This document shows, one piece after another, positions 1-8,371 of a stretch of 64,000 bases of DNA. The DNA is from Agromyces albus (GTDB lineage Bacteria > Actinomycetota > Actinomycetes > Actinomycetales > Microbacteriaceae). Where the stretch lies: NCBI RefSeq assembly GCF_030815405.1, contig NZ_JAUSWX010000001.1:3534001-3598000 (forward strand), in the 5' to 3' direction. The notes under the pieces were generated by a model. It searched no databases. It saw only the letters and a program-made list of their open reading frames with translations, and was not told where the DNA came from. Position 1 is the stretch's first letter; each line of letters begins with the position of its first letter. A program made the translations under genes and the position numbers.

Positions 1-704
1 ACGCCGACACCCTGCGCGCGCTCGTCGAATCGGGCAACGCGCTGCTCTCGCCCGAGGGCGGCCCCGAGGCATCCGCTGCCGAGGTCGTGGCCTGGGTGGC
101 CGAGAACTTCTCGGCGGATGCCGCAGCGGTCGCGTGCTCGATGGCCGACGCCGTGCTGCCGCACGTGGTCGCCGCACAGTTGCCCGGCGTCGACGTGCTG
201 TTCCTCGACACGGGGTACCACTTCACCGAGACCTACGTGACCCGCGACGAGGTGGCCCGTGCGCTCGATGTGCGCGTCGTCGACGTGCTGCCCGAGCAGA
301 CCGTCGCCGAGCAGGACGCCGAGTTCGGCGCCGAGCTCTTCGCCCGCGACCCGGGCCTCTGCTGTGCACGCCGCAAGGTCGAGCCGCTCCAGCGAGCCCT
401 CGGCGGCTACGAGTTGTGGTTCACGGGCGTGCGCCGCGAAGAGGCACCGACCCGCGCGAACACGCCGCTCCTCCAGTGGGACGAGCGCAACGGGCTCATC
501 AAGGTGAACCCGCTCGCGGCCTGGACCTTCGACGAACTGCTCGACTACGCGGGCGCCAACCAGGTGACGGTGAACCTCCTCATGTCGCACGGCTACCCGT
601 CGATCGGCTGCGAGCCGTGCACCAAGCCCGTCGCCGAGGGCGAAGACCCGAGGTCCGGCCGCTGGGCCGGCCTCGCCAAGACCGAATGCGGATTGCACCT
701 ATGA
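1..704 (+). CDS. cysH: Phosphoadenylyl/adenylyl-sulfate reductase, 5' partial
   Basis: Reduces activated sulfate (APS or PAPS) to sulfite in cytoplasmic assimilatory sulfate reduction. The frame is open from the first base of the window, so the N-terminus is missing; the ATG at 87 is internal. The C-terminal catalytic motif ECGLHL is present, preceded by a CC pair (GLCCARRK) and a CEPC motif. Together these supply the cysteines that ligate a [4Fe-4S] cluster in APS reductases. No APS kinase (cysC) follows and cysN carries no kinase domain, which also favours APS as substrate. The stop overlaps the cysD start (ATGA), so the genes are translationally coupled. Confidence 0.93.
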   Translation, partial: ADTLRALVESGNALLSPEGGPEASAAEVVAWVAENFSADAAAVACSMADAVLPHVVAAQLPGVDVLFLDTGYHFTETYVTRDEVARALDVRVVDVLPEQTVAEQDAEFGAELFARDPGLCCARRKVEPLQRALGGYELWFTGVRREEAPTRANTPLLQWDERNGLIKVNPLAAWTFDELLDYAGANQVTVNLLMSHGYPSIGCEPCTKPVAEGEDPRSGRWAGLAKTECGLHL

Positions 705-1636
705 CCGACACCACGTTCTCGCGGGTTCAAGAGGGCGCGCGCACCGAACTCGACGCGCTCGACGTGCTCGAGTCCGAGGCCATCCACATCATCCGCGAGG
801 TCGTCGCGGAGTTCGAGCGTCCCGTGCTGCTGTTCTCGGGCGGCAAGGACTCCGTCGTCGTGCTGCACCTCGCCGCGAAGGCGTTCTGGCCGGGGCGCGT
901 GCCGTTCCCGCTGCTGCACGTCGACACGGGCCACAACTTCCCCGAGGTCATCGCGTTCCGCGACGCCACGGTGGAGCGCCTCGGCCTGCGCCTCGAGGTT
1001 GCCGCCGTGCAGGACTACATCGACGACGGTCGCCTCCACGAGCGCGCCGACGGCACCCGCAACCCGCTGCAGACGCAGCCGCTCCTCGACGCGATCGCGG
1101 CCGGCCGGCACGACGCCGTCTTCGGCGGAGCGCGTCGCGACGAAGACAAGGCCCGCGCCAAGGAGCGCATCATCTCGCTGCGCGACGAGTTCGGCCAGTG
1201 GGATCCGCGCAACCAGCGCCCCGAGCTCTGGAGCCTGTACAACGGGCGCCACACCCCGGGCCAGCACGTGCGCGCGTTCCCCATCAGCAACTGGACCGAG
1301 CTCGACGTGTGGAGCTACATCGAGCGCGAAAGCATTCCGCTGCCCGGGCTCTACTTCGCCCACGAGCGCGAGGTCTACCGCCGCGACGGCATGTGGCGCG
1401 CAGTGGGCGAGGTCTCGCCCCCGCGTCCCAACGAGACGGTCGAACTCCGCACGGTTCGGTATCGCACTGTCGGCGACATGAGCTGCACGGGCGCCGTGGA
1501 GTCGGATGCCGCCGACGTCGCCGGCGTCGTGCGCGAGGTGGCCCAGTCCACCCTCACCGAGCGCGGTGCCACGCGCGCCGACGACCGCATCTCCGAGGCT
1601 GCCATGGAGGACCGCAAGAAAGACGGGTACTTCTGA
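701..1636 (+). CDS. cysD: Sulfate adenylyltransferase subunit 2
   Basis: Small subunit of heterodimeric ATP sulfurylase, which makes APS from sulfate and ATP with CysN. The 311-residue length is normal for the family. The PP-loop ATP-pyrophosphatase motif SGGKDS lies at residues 46-51, and the C-terminus DRKKDGYF is typical of CysD. The ATG at 701 overlaps the cysH stop; upstream in-frame sequence is a shadow of cysH. The stop overlaps the cysN start by one base (TGATG). Confidence 0.96.
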   Translation: MTDTTFSRVQEGARTELDALDVLESEAIHIIREVVAEFERPVLLFSGGKDSVVVLHLAAKAFWPGRVPFPLLHVDTGHNFPEVIAFRDATVERLGLRLEVAAVQDYIDDGRLHERADGTRNPLQTQPLLDAIAAGRHDAVFGGARRDEDKARAKERIISLRDEFGQWDPRNQRPELWSLYNGRHTPGQHVRAFPISNWTELDVWSYIERESIPLPGLYFAHEREVYRRDGMWRAVGEVSPPRPNETVELRTVRYRTVGDMSCTGAVESDAADVAGVVREVAQSTLTERGATRADDRISEAAMEDRKKDGYF

Positions 1637-2937
1637 TGACCGGCACGCTCTTCCGCTTCGCGACCGCCGGCTCGGTCGACGATGGCAAATCCACGCTCGT
1701 CGGCCGTTTGCTGCACGACTCGAAGGCGATCCTCGCCGACCAGCTCGAGGCCGTCGCGCGCACCTCGGCCGAGCGCGGCTTCGGCGACGGCACGGGCTTC
1801 GACTTCGCACTCCTCACCGACGGACTCCGCGCCGAACGCGAGCAGGGCATCACGATCGACGTCGCCTACCGGTACTTCACCACCGGGGCGCGCAGCTTCA
1901 TCCTCGCCGACTGCCCCGGCCACGTGCAGTACACGCGCAACATGGTCACCGGCGCGACCACGGCCGACGCCGTCGTCGTGCTCATCGACGGCCGCAAGGG
2001 CGTGCTCGAGCAGACCCGGCGCCACCTCTCCGTGGTCGCGCTGCTCCGGGTGCCGCACGTCATCATCGCGGTCAACAAGATCGACCTGCTCGGCTACGAC
2101 GAGCAGGCGTTCATCGAGGTCGACGCCGACGTGCGACGTGTCACCGCCGAGCTCGGCCTCGACGACGTGCACGTGCTGCCCGTGTCGGCGCTCGAGGGCG
2201 ACAACATCGTCACGCGCTCCGAGCGCACCCCCTGGTACGACGGCCCCGCGCTCCTCGAACTGCTCGAGCAGCTGCCCTCCCTCGATGAGCTCGAGACCGA
2301 GCTCGACGCGTTCCGCCTCGCGGTGCAGCTCGTGCTCCGCCCGCAGGGAGGTCTGGCTCCGGATGTCGCGAGCGACCCCGAGCGCGCCGAGTCGTTCCGC
2401 GACTACCGCGCGTTCGCGGGCCGCATCGGCTCGGGCCGCGTGCGCGTCGGTGACCGGGTGAGCGTCTTTCCCTCGGGCATCGAGACGACCGTCGCGGGCA
2501 TCGACCAGGCCGGAGCATCCCTCGACGAGGCGGTGGCACCCCAGTCGGTGGCGTTGCGCCTCGCCGACGACATCGACGCCGCTCGCGGCGCCGTGATCGT
2601 CGAGACGGGAACACTCCCCGAGGGGCGCCGCGACGTCGACGCCGAGCTCTTCTGGCTCGACCCGCGACCGCTGCTGCCCGGGGCCCGGGTGCTCGTGAAG
2701 CACGGCACGGCGACGGTGCAGGCACTCGTGGCATCCGTCGACTCCAAGCGCGACCTCGACACGCTCGCCCACGAGCCCGCCGAGACGCTCGAGGCGAACG
2801 ACATCGGCCGCGCTCGCCTCCGTCTCGCGGCACCGCTGCCGCTCGAGCCGTACGGCGCGAACCGCCACGCCGGCTCGTTCCTCGTCATTCACCCCGCCGA
2901 CGGCCAGACCCTGGCCGCCGGCATCACCGAACAGTAA
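1636..2937 (+). CDS. cysN: Sulfate adenylyltransferase subunit 1 (GTPase)
   Basis: Large GTP-binding subunit of ATP sulfurylase; GTP hydrolysis drives APS formation by CysD. The 433-residue protein has an EF-Tu-like G domain with GSVDDGKST at 12-20, DCPGH near 95 and NKID near 150, followed by two beta-barrel regions. No C-terminal APS kinase is fused, unlike many CysNC proteins. The start is fixed by overlap with the cysD stop. Confidence 0.96.
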   Translation: MTGTLFRFATAGSVDDGKSTLVGRLLHDSKAILADQLEAVARTSAERGFGDGTGFDFALLTDGLRAEREQGITIDVAYRYFTTGARSFILADCPGHVQYTRNMVTGATTADAVVVLIDGRKGVLEQTRRHLSVVALLRVPHVIIAVNKIDLLGYDEQAFIEVDADVRRVTAELGLDDVHVLPVSALEGDNIVTRSERTPWYDGPALLELLEQLPSLDELETELDAFRLAVQLVLRPQGGLAPDVASDPERAESFRDYRAFAGRIGSGRVRVGDRVSVFPSGIETTVAGIDQAGASLDEAVAPQSVALRLADDIDAARGAVIVETGTLPEGRRDVDAELFWLDPRPLLPGARVLVKHGTATVQALVASVDSKRDLDTLAHEPAETLEANDIGRARLRLAAPLPLEPYGANRHAGSFLVIHPADGQTLAAGITEQ

Positions 2938-2954
2938 GCAAGGAGGCGACAACC

Positions 2955-4040
2955 GTGAACATCCGTACCACCCGCACCACCCTGACGATCACCGCTCTTG
3001 GAGTGGCGGCGATGATGCTCACGGGCTGCTCCGCCTCCGAGGGCGCTGCATCCGAGGCGGATGCAGCGGCCACGACCGGGCCCGCCGACGAGCTGCGCCT
3101 CGGCTACTTCGCGAACGTCACCCACGCCCCCGCCCTGGTGGGGCTCGAGGAGGGCCTCTTCGCCGACGCGCTCGGCGAGACGAAGCTCAGCACGCAGGTC
3201 TTCAACGCCGGCCCCGCGGCCATCGAGGCGCTCTCCGCCGGCGCGATCGATGCCACGTACATCGGCCCGAACCCGTCGATCAACACGTTCATCCAGAGCC
3301 GCGGTGTTTCGGCGCACATCGTCGCCGGCGCGGCCACCGGGGGCGCAGCACTCGTCGTGCGCGAGGGCATCGACTCGGTCGACGACCTCGAGGGCACCAC
3401 GCTCGCGACGCCGCAGCTCGGCAACACGCAGGATGTCGCGCTCCGTTCATGGCTCGCCGACGAGGGCTTCGAGACCGACACCACGGGTGGCGGCGATGTG
3501 CACGTCACCCCGACCGAGAACGCCCAGGCCCTCACCCTGTTCCAGCAGGGCGGCATCGACGGGGCCTGGCTGCCCGAGCCGTGGGTCTCGCGTCTCGTCG
3601 TCGATGCGGGCGCGCACGTGCTCGTCGACGAGGCCGACCTGTGGGAGGACGGCGCGTTCCCGACCACGGTGCTGCTCGTGCGTGCGGAGTTCCTCGCCGA
3701 ACACCCGGAGACGGTCGAGGCGCTGCTCGAGGGCCACGTGGCATCCGTCGCCTGGCTCGATGAGCACGCCGACGAGGCTCCCGCCGTCATCAACGCCGCA
3801 CTCGAGGCTGAGACGGGCAAACCGCTCGCCGACGCCGTGATCACCCGCGCGCTCGAGCACGTGACCTTCTCGGTCGACCCGCACGCCGAGACCTTCGAGA
3901 CCCTCGTGAAGAACGGCCTTGCGGCGGGCACGCAGAAGGACGGCTCGATCGACGGGCTCTTCGACCTGCGGCTGCTGAACGGCCTCCTCGAGACCGATGG
4001 CGAGGAGCCGGTCTCCGCCGGCGGCCTCGGCGAGGAGTAG
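2955..4040 (+). CDS. ABC transporter substrate-binding lipoprotein, sulfonate type
   Basis: Extracellular lipid-anchored solute receptor of an importer, probably for alkanesulfonates, taurine or sulfate esters (SsuA/TauA family). The 361-residue precursor has a positively charged N-terminus, a hydrophobic stretch and the lipobox LTGC near residues 22-25. The mature part has the NMT1/SsuA-like pattern GYFANVTHAPALVG then a region resembling a periplasmic-binding fold. GTG start at 2955 with AAGGAGG about ten bases upstream (2939-2945). It sits between cysN and its cognate ATPase and permease, so the substrate is inferred to be a sulfur source. Exact specificity cannot be read from sequence. 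Confidence 0.85.
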   Translation: MNIRTTRTTLTITALGVAAMMLTGCSASEGAASEADAAATTGPADELRLGYFANVTHAPALVGLEEGLFADALGETKLSTQVFNAGPAAIEALSAGAIDATYIGPNPSINTFIQSRGVSAHIVAGAATGGAALVVREGIDSVDDLEGTTLATPQLGNTQDVALRSWLADEGFETDTTGGGDVHVTPTENAQALTLFQQGGIDGAWLPEPWVSRLVVDAGAHVLVDEADLWEDGAFPTTVLLVRAEFLAEHPETVEALLEGHVASVAWLDEHADEAPAVINAALEAETGKPLADAVITRALEHVTFSVDPHAETFETLVKNGLAAGTQKDGSIDGLFDLRLLNGLLETDGEEPVSAGGLGEE

Positions 4041-4049
4041 GAGCACCAC

Positions 4050-4793
4050 ATGAGCGGGCAGACGGCCATCCGCATCGAGCAGCTGGGCAAGCGCTTCGGC
4101 GCAGGACCCCTCGTGCTCGACGACGTGAACCTCTCGATCGAGGCGGGTGAGTTCGTCTGCCTGCTCGGCGCTTCGGGCTGCGGCAAGTCGACGCTGCTGA
4201 ACCTCATCGCGGGTCTCGACCGACCCACGACGGGCAGCATCGACGTGCCGCCCGAGGGCGCCGCCGTGATGTTCCAGGAGTCGGCACTCATGCCGTGGCT
4301 CACCGCCCGGCAGAACGTCGAGCTGGCGCTGCGCCTGCGCGGAGTGCCGCGCGCATCGCGGCGGGGCGAAGCGCTTGAACTCCTCGACACGGTGAACCTC
4401 GCGGATGCCGCCGAGAAGCGCCCGCACGAGCTTTCGGGCGGCATGCGGCAGCGCGTCGCCCTCGCCCGCGCCCTCGCCCAGGACCGGCCAGTGCTCCTCA
4501 TGGACGAGCCGTTCGCCGCGCTCGACGCGATCACGCGCGACCTCCTGCACGAGGAACTCGAGCGGGTATGGCGCCGCACCGGCCGCACGATCGTGTTCGT
4601 CACGCACAACGTGCGCGAGGCCGCCCGCCTCGGGCAGCGCGTCGTGCTGCTCTCGAGCCGGCCGGGCCGAGTCGCCGGAGAATGGCGCATCGCCGAGACC
4701 ACCGGCCGGCGCATCGAGTCGCCCGAAGTCGCGGCGCTCTCGATCGAGATCACCGAGCAGCTCCGGAAGGAGATCCGCCGAAATGCCGCATGA
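4050..4793 (+). CDS. ABC transporter ATP-binding protein, sulfonate type
   Basis: Cytoplasmic ATPase of the SsuB/TauB family, powering the importer encoded by its neighbours. The 247-residue protein has Walker A GASGCGKST at 40-48, a Q-loop in VMFQESALMPW, the ABC signature LSGGMRQR, Walker B VLLMDEPF and the switch histidine in VTHNVREA. It starts nine bases after the receptor gene, with AGGAG upstream, and its last 11 bases overlap the permease gene. Confidence 0.92.
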   Translation: MSGQTAIRIEQLGKRFGAGPLVLDDVNLSIEAGEFVCLLGASGCGKSTLLNLIAGLDRPTTGSIDVPPEGAAVMFQESALMPWLTARQNVELALRLRGVPRASRRGEALELLDTVNLADAAEKRPHELSGGMRQRVALARALAQDRPVLLMDEPFAALDAITRDLLHEELERVWRRTGRTIVFVTHNVREAARLGQRVVLLSSRPGRVAGEWRIAETTGRRIESPEVAALSIEITEQLRKEIRRNAA

Positions 4794-5757
4794 CACCGCA
4801 CACCTGCTGGTTGAGCCTGTCGAAACCAGCGACACCCGAGCACCGGGTCTCGAGACGCCGCTGCGCGGCTCCTCGACCCGCGGTACCGACGCCCACGACG
4901 ACTTCCGCAGCCTCGAAGCCGGCCTCGACCGGCTGCAGACCGACCCCGACCGCGCCCCGAGCGCGTGGAATCGCTTCACCACGAGCGTCCTGCCCCCGAT
5001 CGTCTTCGTCGTCGCGCTCATCGTCGCGTGGCAGCTGTACATCGTGATCGCCCAGCCTCGTCCTGACCTCGCGCCCAGCCCGCTCGATGTCTTCACCGCG
5101 CTCGGCCAGGCATGGGAGTCGGGTCGTCTGCAGCTCGCCGTCGCGACGAGCCTCGAGCGCGGTGTGCTCGGATTCCTCATCGCGGTGGTGATCGGAACCC
5201 CGCTCGGGTTGCTGCTGGCCGAGGTGAAGCCGCTCCGTCGCGCGATGGGTCCCATCATCTCGGGCCTCCAGGTCCTGCCGTCGGTCGCTTGGGTGCCGGC
5301 CGCGATCATCTGGTTCGGCCTCACGGATGCCACGGCGTACTTCGTCGTGCTCATGGGCGCCGTGCCGTCGATCGTGAACGGACTCATCGCCGGCGTCGAG
5401 CAGGTGCCGCCGCAACTCCGACGCGTCGGCACGGTGCTCGGCGCCGGACCTGCGCGACTCGCCACCCTCGTCGTACTGCCGGCCGCCCTTCCGGGCTACG
5501 TCGCCGGCCTCAAGCAGGGCTGGGCGTTCTCGTGGCGCTCGCTCATGGCCGCCGAGATCATCGCGACCGGCGGCACGATCGGCTTCGGCGTCGGCTCGAT
5601 GCTCGACCAGAGCCGCGAGCTCGCCGACCTTGCCGGCGTGCTCGCGACGATCCTCGTGATCCTCGCGATCGGCATCCTCATCGAGCTCGCGTTCTTCGCC
5701 CCCCTCGAGCGACGGATGCTGCGACGCCGCGGCCTGCTGCCGGGAGGCGTGCGATGA
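4783..5757 (+). CDS. ABC transporter permease, sulfonate type
   Basis: Inner-membrane permease of the SsuC/TauC (BPD_transp_1) family, 324 residues with about six membrane segments starting near residue 65. The conserved EAA-like loop appears as GAGPARLATLVVLPAALPGYVAGLKQG-type sequence near residues 225-250 (shown here only as a family pattern). ATG at 4783 has GGAAGGAG upstream. The first ~60 residues are unusual: codons 8-34 are encoded by a REP-like palindrome (see the repeat at 4805-4886), so the native start may once have lain further in. Confidence 0.9.
   Translation: MPHDTAHLLVEPVETSDTRAPGLETPLRGSSTRGTDAHDDFRSLEAGLDRLQTDPDRAPSAWNRFTTSVLPPIVFVVALIVAWQLYIVIAQPRPDLAPSPLDVFTALGQAWESGRLQLAVATSLERGVLGFLIAVVIGTPLGLLLAEVKPLRRAMGPIISGLQVLPSVAWVPAAIIWFGLTDATAYFVVLMGAVPSIVNGLIAGVEQVPPQLRRVGTVLGAGPARLATLVVLPAALPGYVAGLKQGWAFSWRSLMAAEIIATGGTIGFGVGSMLDQSRELADLAGVLATILVILAIGILIELAFFAPLERRMLRRRGLLPGGVR
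4805..4886. repeat. REP-like palindromes inside the permease coding sequence
   Basis: Two adjacent imperfect palindromes. The first has arms CTGGTT/AACCAG around GAGCCTGTCG. The second runs from GGGTCTCGAGACG to CTCCTCGACCC. They match in form the intergenic GGTCGAG...TCGAAACC elements seen elsewhere in this window. Here they are read in frame as residues of the permease N-terminus. Confidence 0.6.
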
Positions 5758-6527
5758 GCCCGCGTGCTCGAGTGGCACCCGTCACCGCCGGCCGTGTGAC
5801 CCTCGTCGGCGCCGGACCGGGCGACCCCGGCCTCCTCACGGTGCGCGGCCTGCGCGCCCTCGAAGCCGCCGACGTCATCGTGGCCGACCGGCTCGGCGCT
5901 CGCGCCGTGCTCGACGAGCTCGCGCTCGACACCCCGGTGATCGACGTGGGCAAGCTCCCAGGCCACCACCCGGTGCCGCAAGACGGCATCAACGAGCTGC
6001 TCGTGTCGCTCGCCTTCGAGGGCAAGCGCGTCGTGCGCCTGAAGGGCGGCGACCCCTACGTGTTCGGCCGTGGCAGCGAAGAGGTCGCGTACTGCCGCGC
6101 CGCGGGCATCGACGTCGAGGTCGTCCCCGGCGTCACAAGCGCGATCTCCGTGCCGGCGATCGCGGGCATCCCGCTCACGCACCGCGGCCTCGCCACGGCG
6201 TTCAGCGTCGTCACGGGCCACGAGCAGCTCCGCGAGCTCAGCGGCGGCCGCGACCACACGGTCGTCCTGCTCATGGGCATGAACACCCTCGCGAACTCGG
6301 CGGCGACCCTCGCCCGCGGCGAGCGCGGCGGCGACTGCCCGGTCGCGATCGTCGAAGACGGCTACGGACCCGGCCAGCGGGTCACAGTCGGCACGCTCGA
6401 GACGATCGCCGTGCAGGCGGCGCATCGCGGCATCCGCTCTCCCGCTGTGATCGTCGTCGGCGATGTCGTCACCCTCAGCCCCTACGCCCCCGAGGCCATC
6501 TCCAATCGAAAGGCACAACAGCCATGA
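5754..6527 (+). CDS. cobA: Uroporphyrinogen-III C-methyltransferase
   Basis: SAM-dependent methylation of uroporphyrinogen III to precorrin-2, the first step to siroheme, the cofactor of sulfite reductase. The 257-residue length fits the single-domain enzyme (no CysG oxidase/chelatase domain). Seen: LVGAGPGDPGLLT near residue 17, ADVIVADRL, RLKGGDPYVFGRG and the VVPGVTSA motif. Overlaps the permease stop (ATGA) and the next gene's start (ATGA). Its place in the operon ties siroheme supply to sulfate assimilation. Confidence 0.93.
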   Translation: MSPRARVAPVTAGRVTLVGAGPGDPGLLTVRGLRALEAADVIVADRLGARAVLDELALDTPVIDVGKLPGHHPVPQDGINELLVSLAFEGKRVVRLKGGDPYVFGRGSEEVAYCRAAGIDVEVVPGVTSAISVPAIAGIPLTHRGLATAFSVVTGHEQLRELSGGRDHTVVLLMGMNTLANSAATLARGERGGDCPVAIVEDGYGPGQRVTVGTLETIAVQAAHRGIRSPAVIVVGDVVTLSPYAPEAISNRKAQQP

Positions 6528-7903
6528 CCCTCCCGACCCTTCGCGTCGCGATCGTCGGAGCCGGCCCCGCCGGGATCTACGCCGGCAACATCCTGAACAA
6601 CGCCGTGCGCGAGCGCGGCAGCGAGGTCGCGATCGACCTCTTCGAGTCGCTGCCCGCCCCCTACGGCCTGATCCGCTACGGCGTCGCGCCCGACCACCCC
6701 CGCATCAAGGGCATCGTGAACTCCCTGCACGAGATGCTCGACGCCGGCATCATCCGGCTCATCGGCAACGTCACCGTGGGCCGCGACATCTCGCTCGACG
6801 AGCTGCACGCGCACTACGACGCCGTGATCCTCGCGACGGGCGCGATCCGCGACGCCGATCTCGACATCCCCGGCATCGACCTGCCCGGCTCCTACGGCGC
6901 GGCCGACTTCGTCGCCTGGTACGACGGCCACCCCGACGTGCCCCGCACGTGGCCGCTCGACGCGACCGACATCGCCGTGATCGGCAACGGCAACGTCGCA
7001 CTCGACGTGGCCCGCGTGCTCGCGAAGCACCCTGAAGACCTGCGGTCGACGGATGTCCCGGCCAACGTCTACGCGGGCCTCGAGGGCTCGCCCGTCACCG
7101 ACGTGCACGTCTTCGGCCGTCGCGGTCCCGCCGAGGTGAAGTTCACCCCGATCGAGCTGCGCGAGCTCGGCGAGGTGCCCGATGTCGACATCGTCGTCTC
7201 CGACGAGGACTTCGCCGGCGTGGATGCCGCGGCCGCCGCGAACAACCAGATCAAGGTCATGCTGCGCACGCTGCAGAGCTGGCGCACCCGCGAGGTCGGC
7301 AGCGCCTCGCGCCGGCTCCACCTGCACTTCTTCCACACGCCTGTCGAGGTCTTCGGCGAGGGACGCGTCGAGGGCATGCGCTTCGAGCGGAACGCCCCCG
7401 TCGGCGACGGATCAGGCGCCGTCGTCGGCACCGGCACGTTCGTCGACTACCCGGTGCAGGCGGTCTACCGCGCGGTCGGCTACTACGGCTCGCCCGTACC
7501 CGGTGCGCCGTTCGACGAGCGCCGCGGCGTCATCCCGAACGACGGCGGGCGCGTGCTCGACGCCGACGGCACGCCCGTGCCGGGCCTCTACGCGACCGGC
7601 TGGATCAAGCGAGGCCCCGTGGGCCTCATCGGCCACACGAAGGGCGACGCGATGGAGACGATCGCGAACCTCATCGAGGATCGCGACTCGCTGCCCGCCC
7701 CGACCGTCGCCGAAGCCGACGCGCTCCTCGAGCTGCTCGACGACCGCGGCATCCACTACACGACGTGGGATGGCTGGCTCGCGCTCGACGCGCACGAGCG
7801 CGCCCTCGGCGAGACCGATGCCTTCGTGCGCGAGCGCGTGAAGGTCGTGCCCCGCGACGAGCAGGTCGGCATCTCCCGCGACGGCGCACTGGTCGGCTCG
7901 TGA
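6524..7903 (+). CDS. FAD-dependent NADP-ferredoxin reductase (FprA-like)
   Basis: 459-residue adrenodoxin-reductase-type flavoprotein. N-terminal FAD site [14 protein letters not shown] near residue 8, then the family motif [13 protein letters not shown]; an NADP Rossmann motif [17 protein letters not shown] follows near residue 150, and the C-terminal FAD motif includes [15 protein letters not shown]. It should pass electrons from NADPH to the ferredoxin encoded next, and so probably to sulfite reductase. The GTG of the ferredoxin gene overlaps its stop. Confidence 0.93.
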   Translation: MTLPTLRVAIVGAGPAGIYAGNILNNAVRERGSEVAIDLFESLPAPYGLIRYGVAPDHPRIKGIVNSLHEMLDAGIIRLIGNVTVGRDISLDELHAHYDAVILATGAIRDADLDIPGIDLPGSYGAADFVAWYDGHPDVPRTWPLDATDIAVIGNGNVALDVARVLAKHPEDLRSTDVPANVYAGLEGSPVTDVHVFGRRGPAEVKFTPIELRELGEVPDVDIVVSDEDFAGVDAAAAANNQIKVMLRTLQSWRTREVGSASRRLHLHFFHTPVEVFGEGRVEGMRFERNAPVGDGSGAVVGTGTFVDYPVQAVYRAVGYYGSPVPGAPFDERRGVIPNDGGRVLDADGTPVPGLYATGWIKRGPVGLIGHTKGDAMETIANLIEDRDSLPAPTVAEADALLELLDDRGIHYTTWDGWLALDAHERALGETDAFVRERVKVVPRDEQVGISRDGALVGS

Positions 7904-8232
7904 CCTACGTCATCGCGCTGCCGTGCGTCGACGTCAAGGATCGCGCGTGCATCGACGAGTGCCCGGTCGACTGCATCTACGAAGGTGAGCGCTCGCTCTA
8001 CATCCACCCCGACGAGTGCGTCGACTGCGGCGCGTGCGAGCCGGTGTGTCCCGTCGAGGCGATCTACTACGAAGACGACCTGCCCGACGTGTGGGCCGAC
8101 TACTACAAGGCGAACGTCGAGTTCTTCGACGAGATCGGCTCGCCCGGCGGCGCCGCGAAGACGGGCGTGCTCGACTTCGACCACCCGCTCGTCGCCGCGT
8201 TGCCGCCGCAGGCCGAGGCGGCTCGGGCGTAA
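7900..8232 (+). CDS. fdxA: 7Fe ferredoxin
   Basis: 110-residue ferredoxin with two cluster motifs: CxxxxxxC...CPVDC near residues 9-24, where spacing fits a [3Fe-4S] site, and [12 protein letters not shown], the [4Fe-4S] site. GTG start at 7900 overlaps the reductase stop. Predicted electron carrier between the FprA-like reductase and sulfite or APS reductase. It is the last gene of the sulfur operon; a REP-like inverted pair follows at once. Confidence 0.93.
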   Translation: MTYVIALPCVDVKDRACIDECPVDCIYEGERSLYIHPDECVDCGACEPVCPVEAIYYEDDLPDVWADYYKANVEFFDEIGSPGGAAKTGVLDFDHPLVAALPPQAEAARA

Positions 8233-8261
8233 GGGGCGGATGGTACACACAGCCATTCAAC

Positions 8262-8371
8262 ATCGAGTCGCGCCGCCGGAGGCGACGCGTATCGAGACGT
8301 GGTGGTATTTCGAACGCGGGCACCCGGTCTCGATACTCGTCCGGCTCCGCCGGGCGCTACTCGACCACCGA
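8262..8371. repeat. Inverted pair of REP-like elements between convergent genes
   Basis: Two head-to-head elements: one from CATCGAGTCGCGCC through GACGCGTATCGAGAC (about 8261-8300) and one from GGTCTCGATACTCG to GCGCTACTCGACCACC (about 8326-8371). They lie between the convergent ferredoxin and phosphatase-glycosyltransferase genes and could act as a two-way terminator. The second element supplies the last codons and TAG stop of the minus-strand gene. Confidence 0.65.

Noticed and set aside
593..1810. 405-codon minus-strand frame antisense to cysD
   Set aside because: Shadow of cysD; low-complexity Arg-rich translation.
1375..2952. 525-codon minus-strand frame antisense to cysN
   Set aside because: Arises from G/C-rich codons of cysN; no family-like sequence or ribosome site.
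3104..5465. Long minus-strand frames antisense to the sulfonate transporter genes
   Set aside because: Shadows of three well-supported genes.
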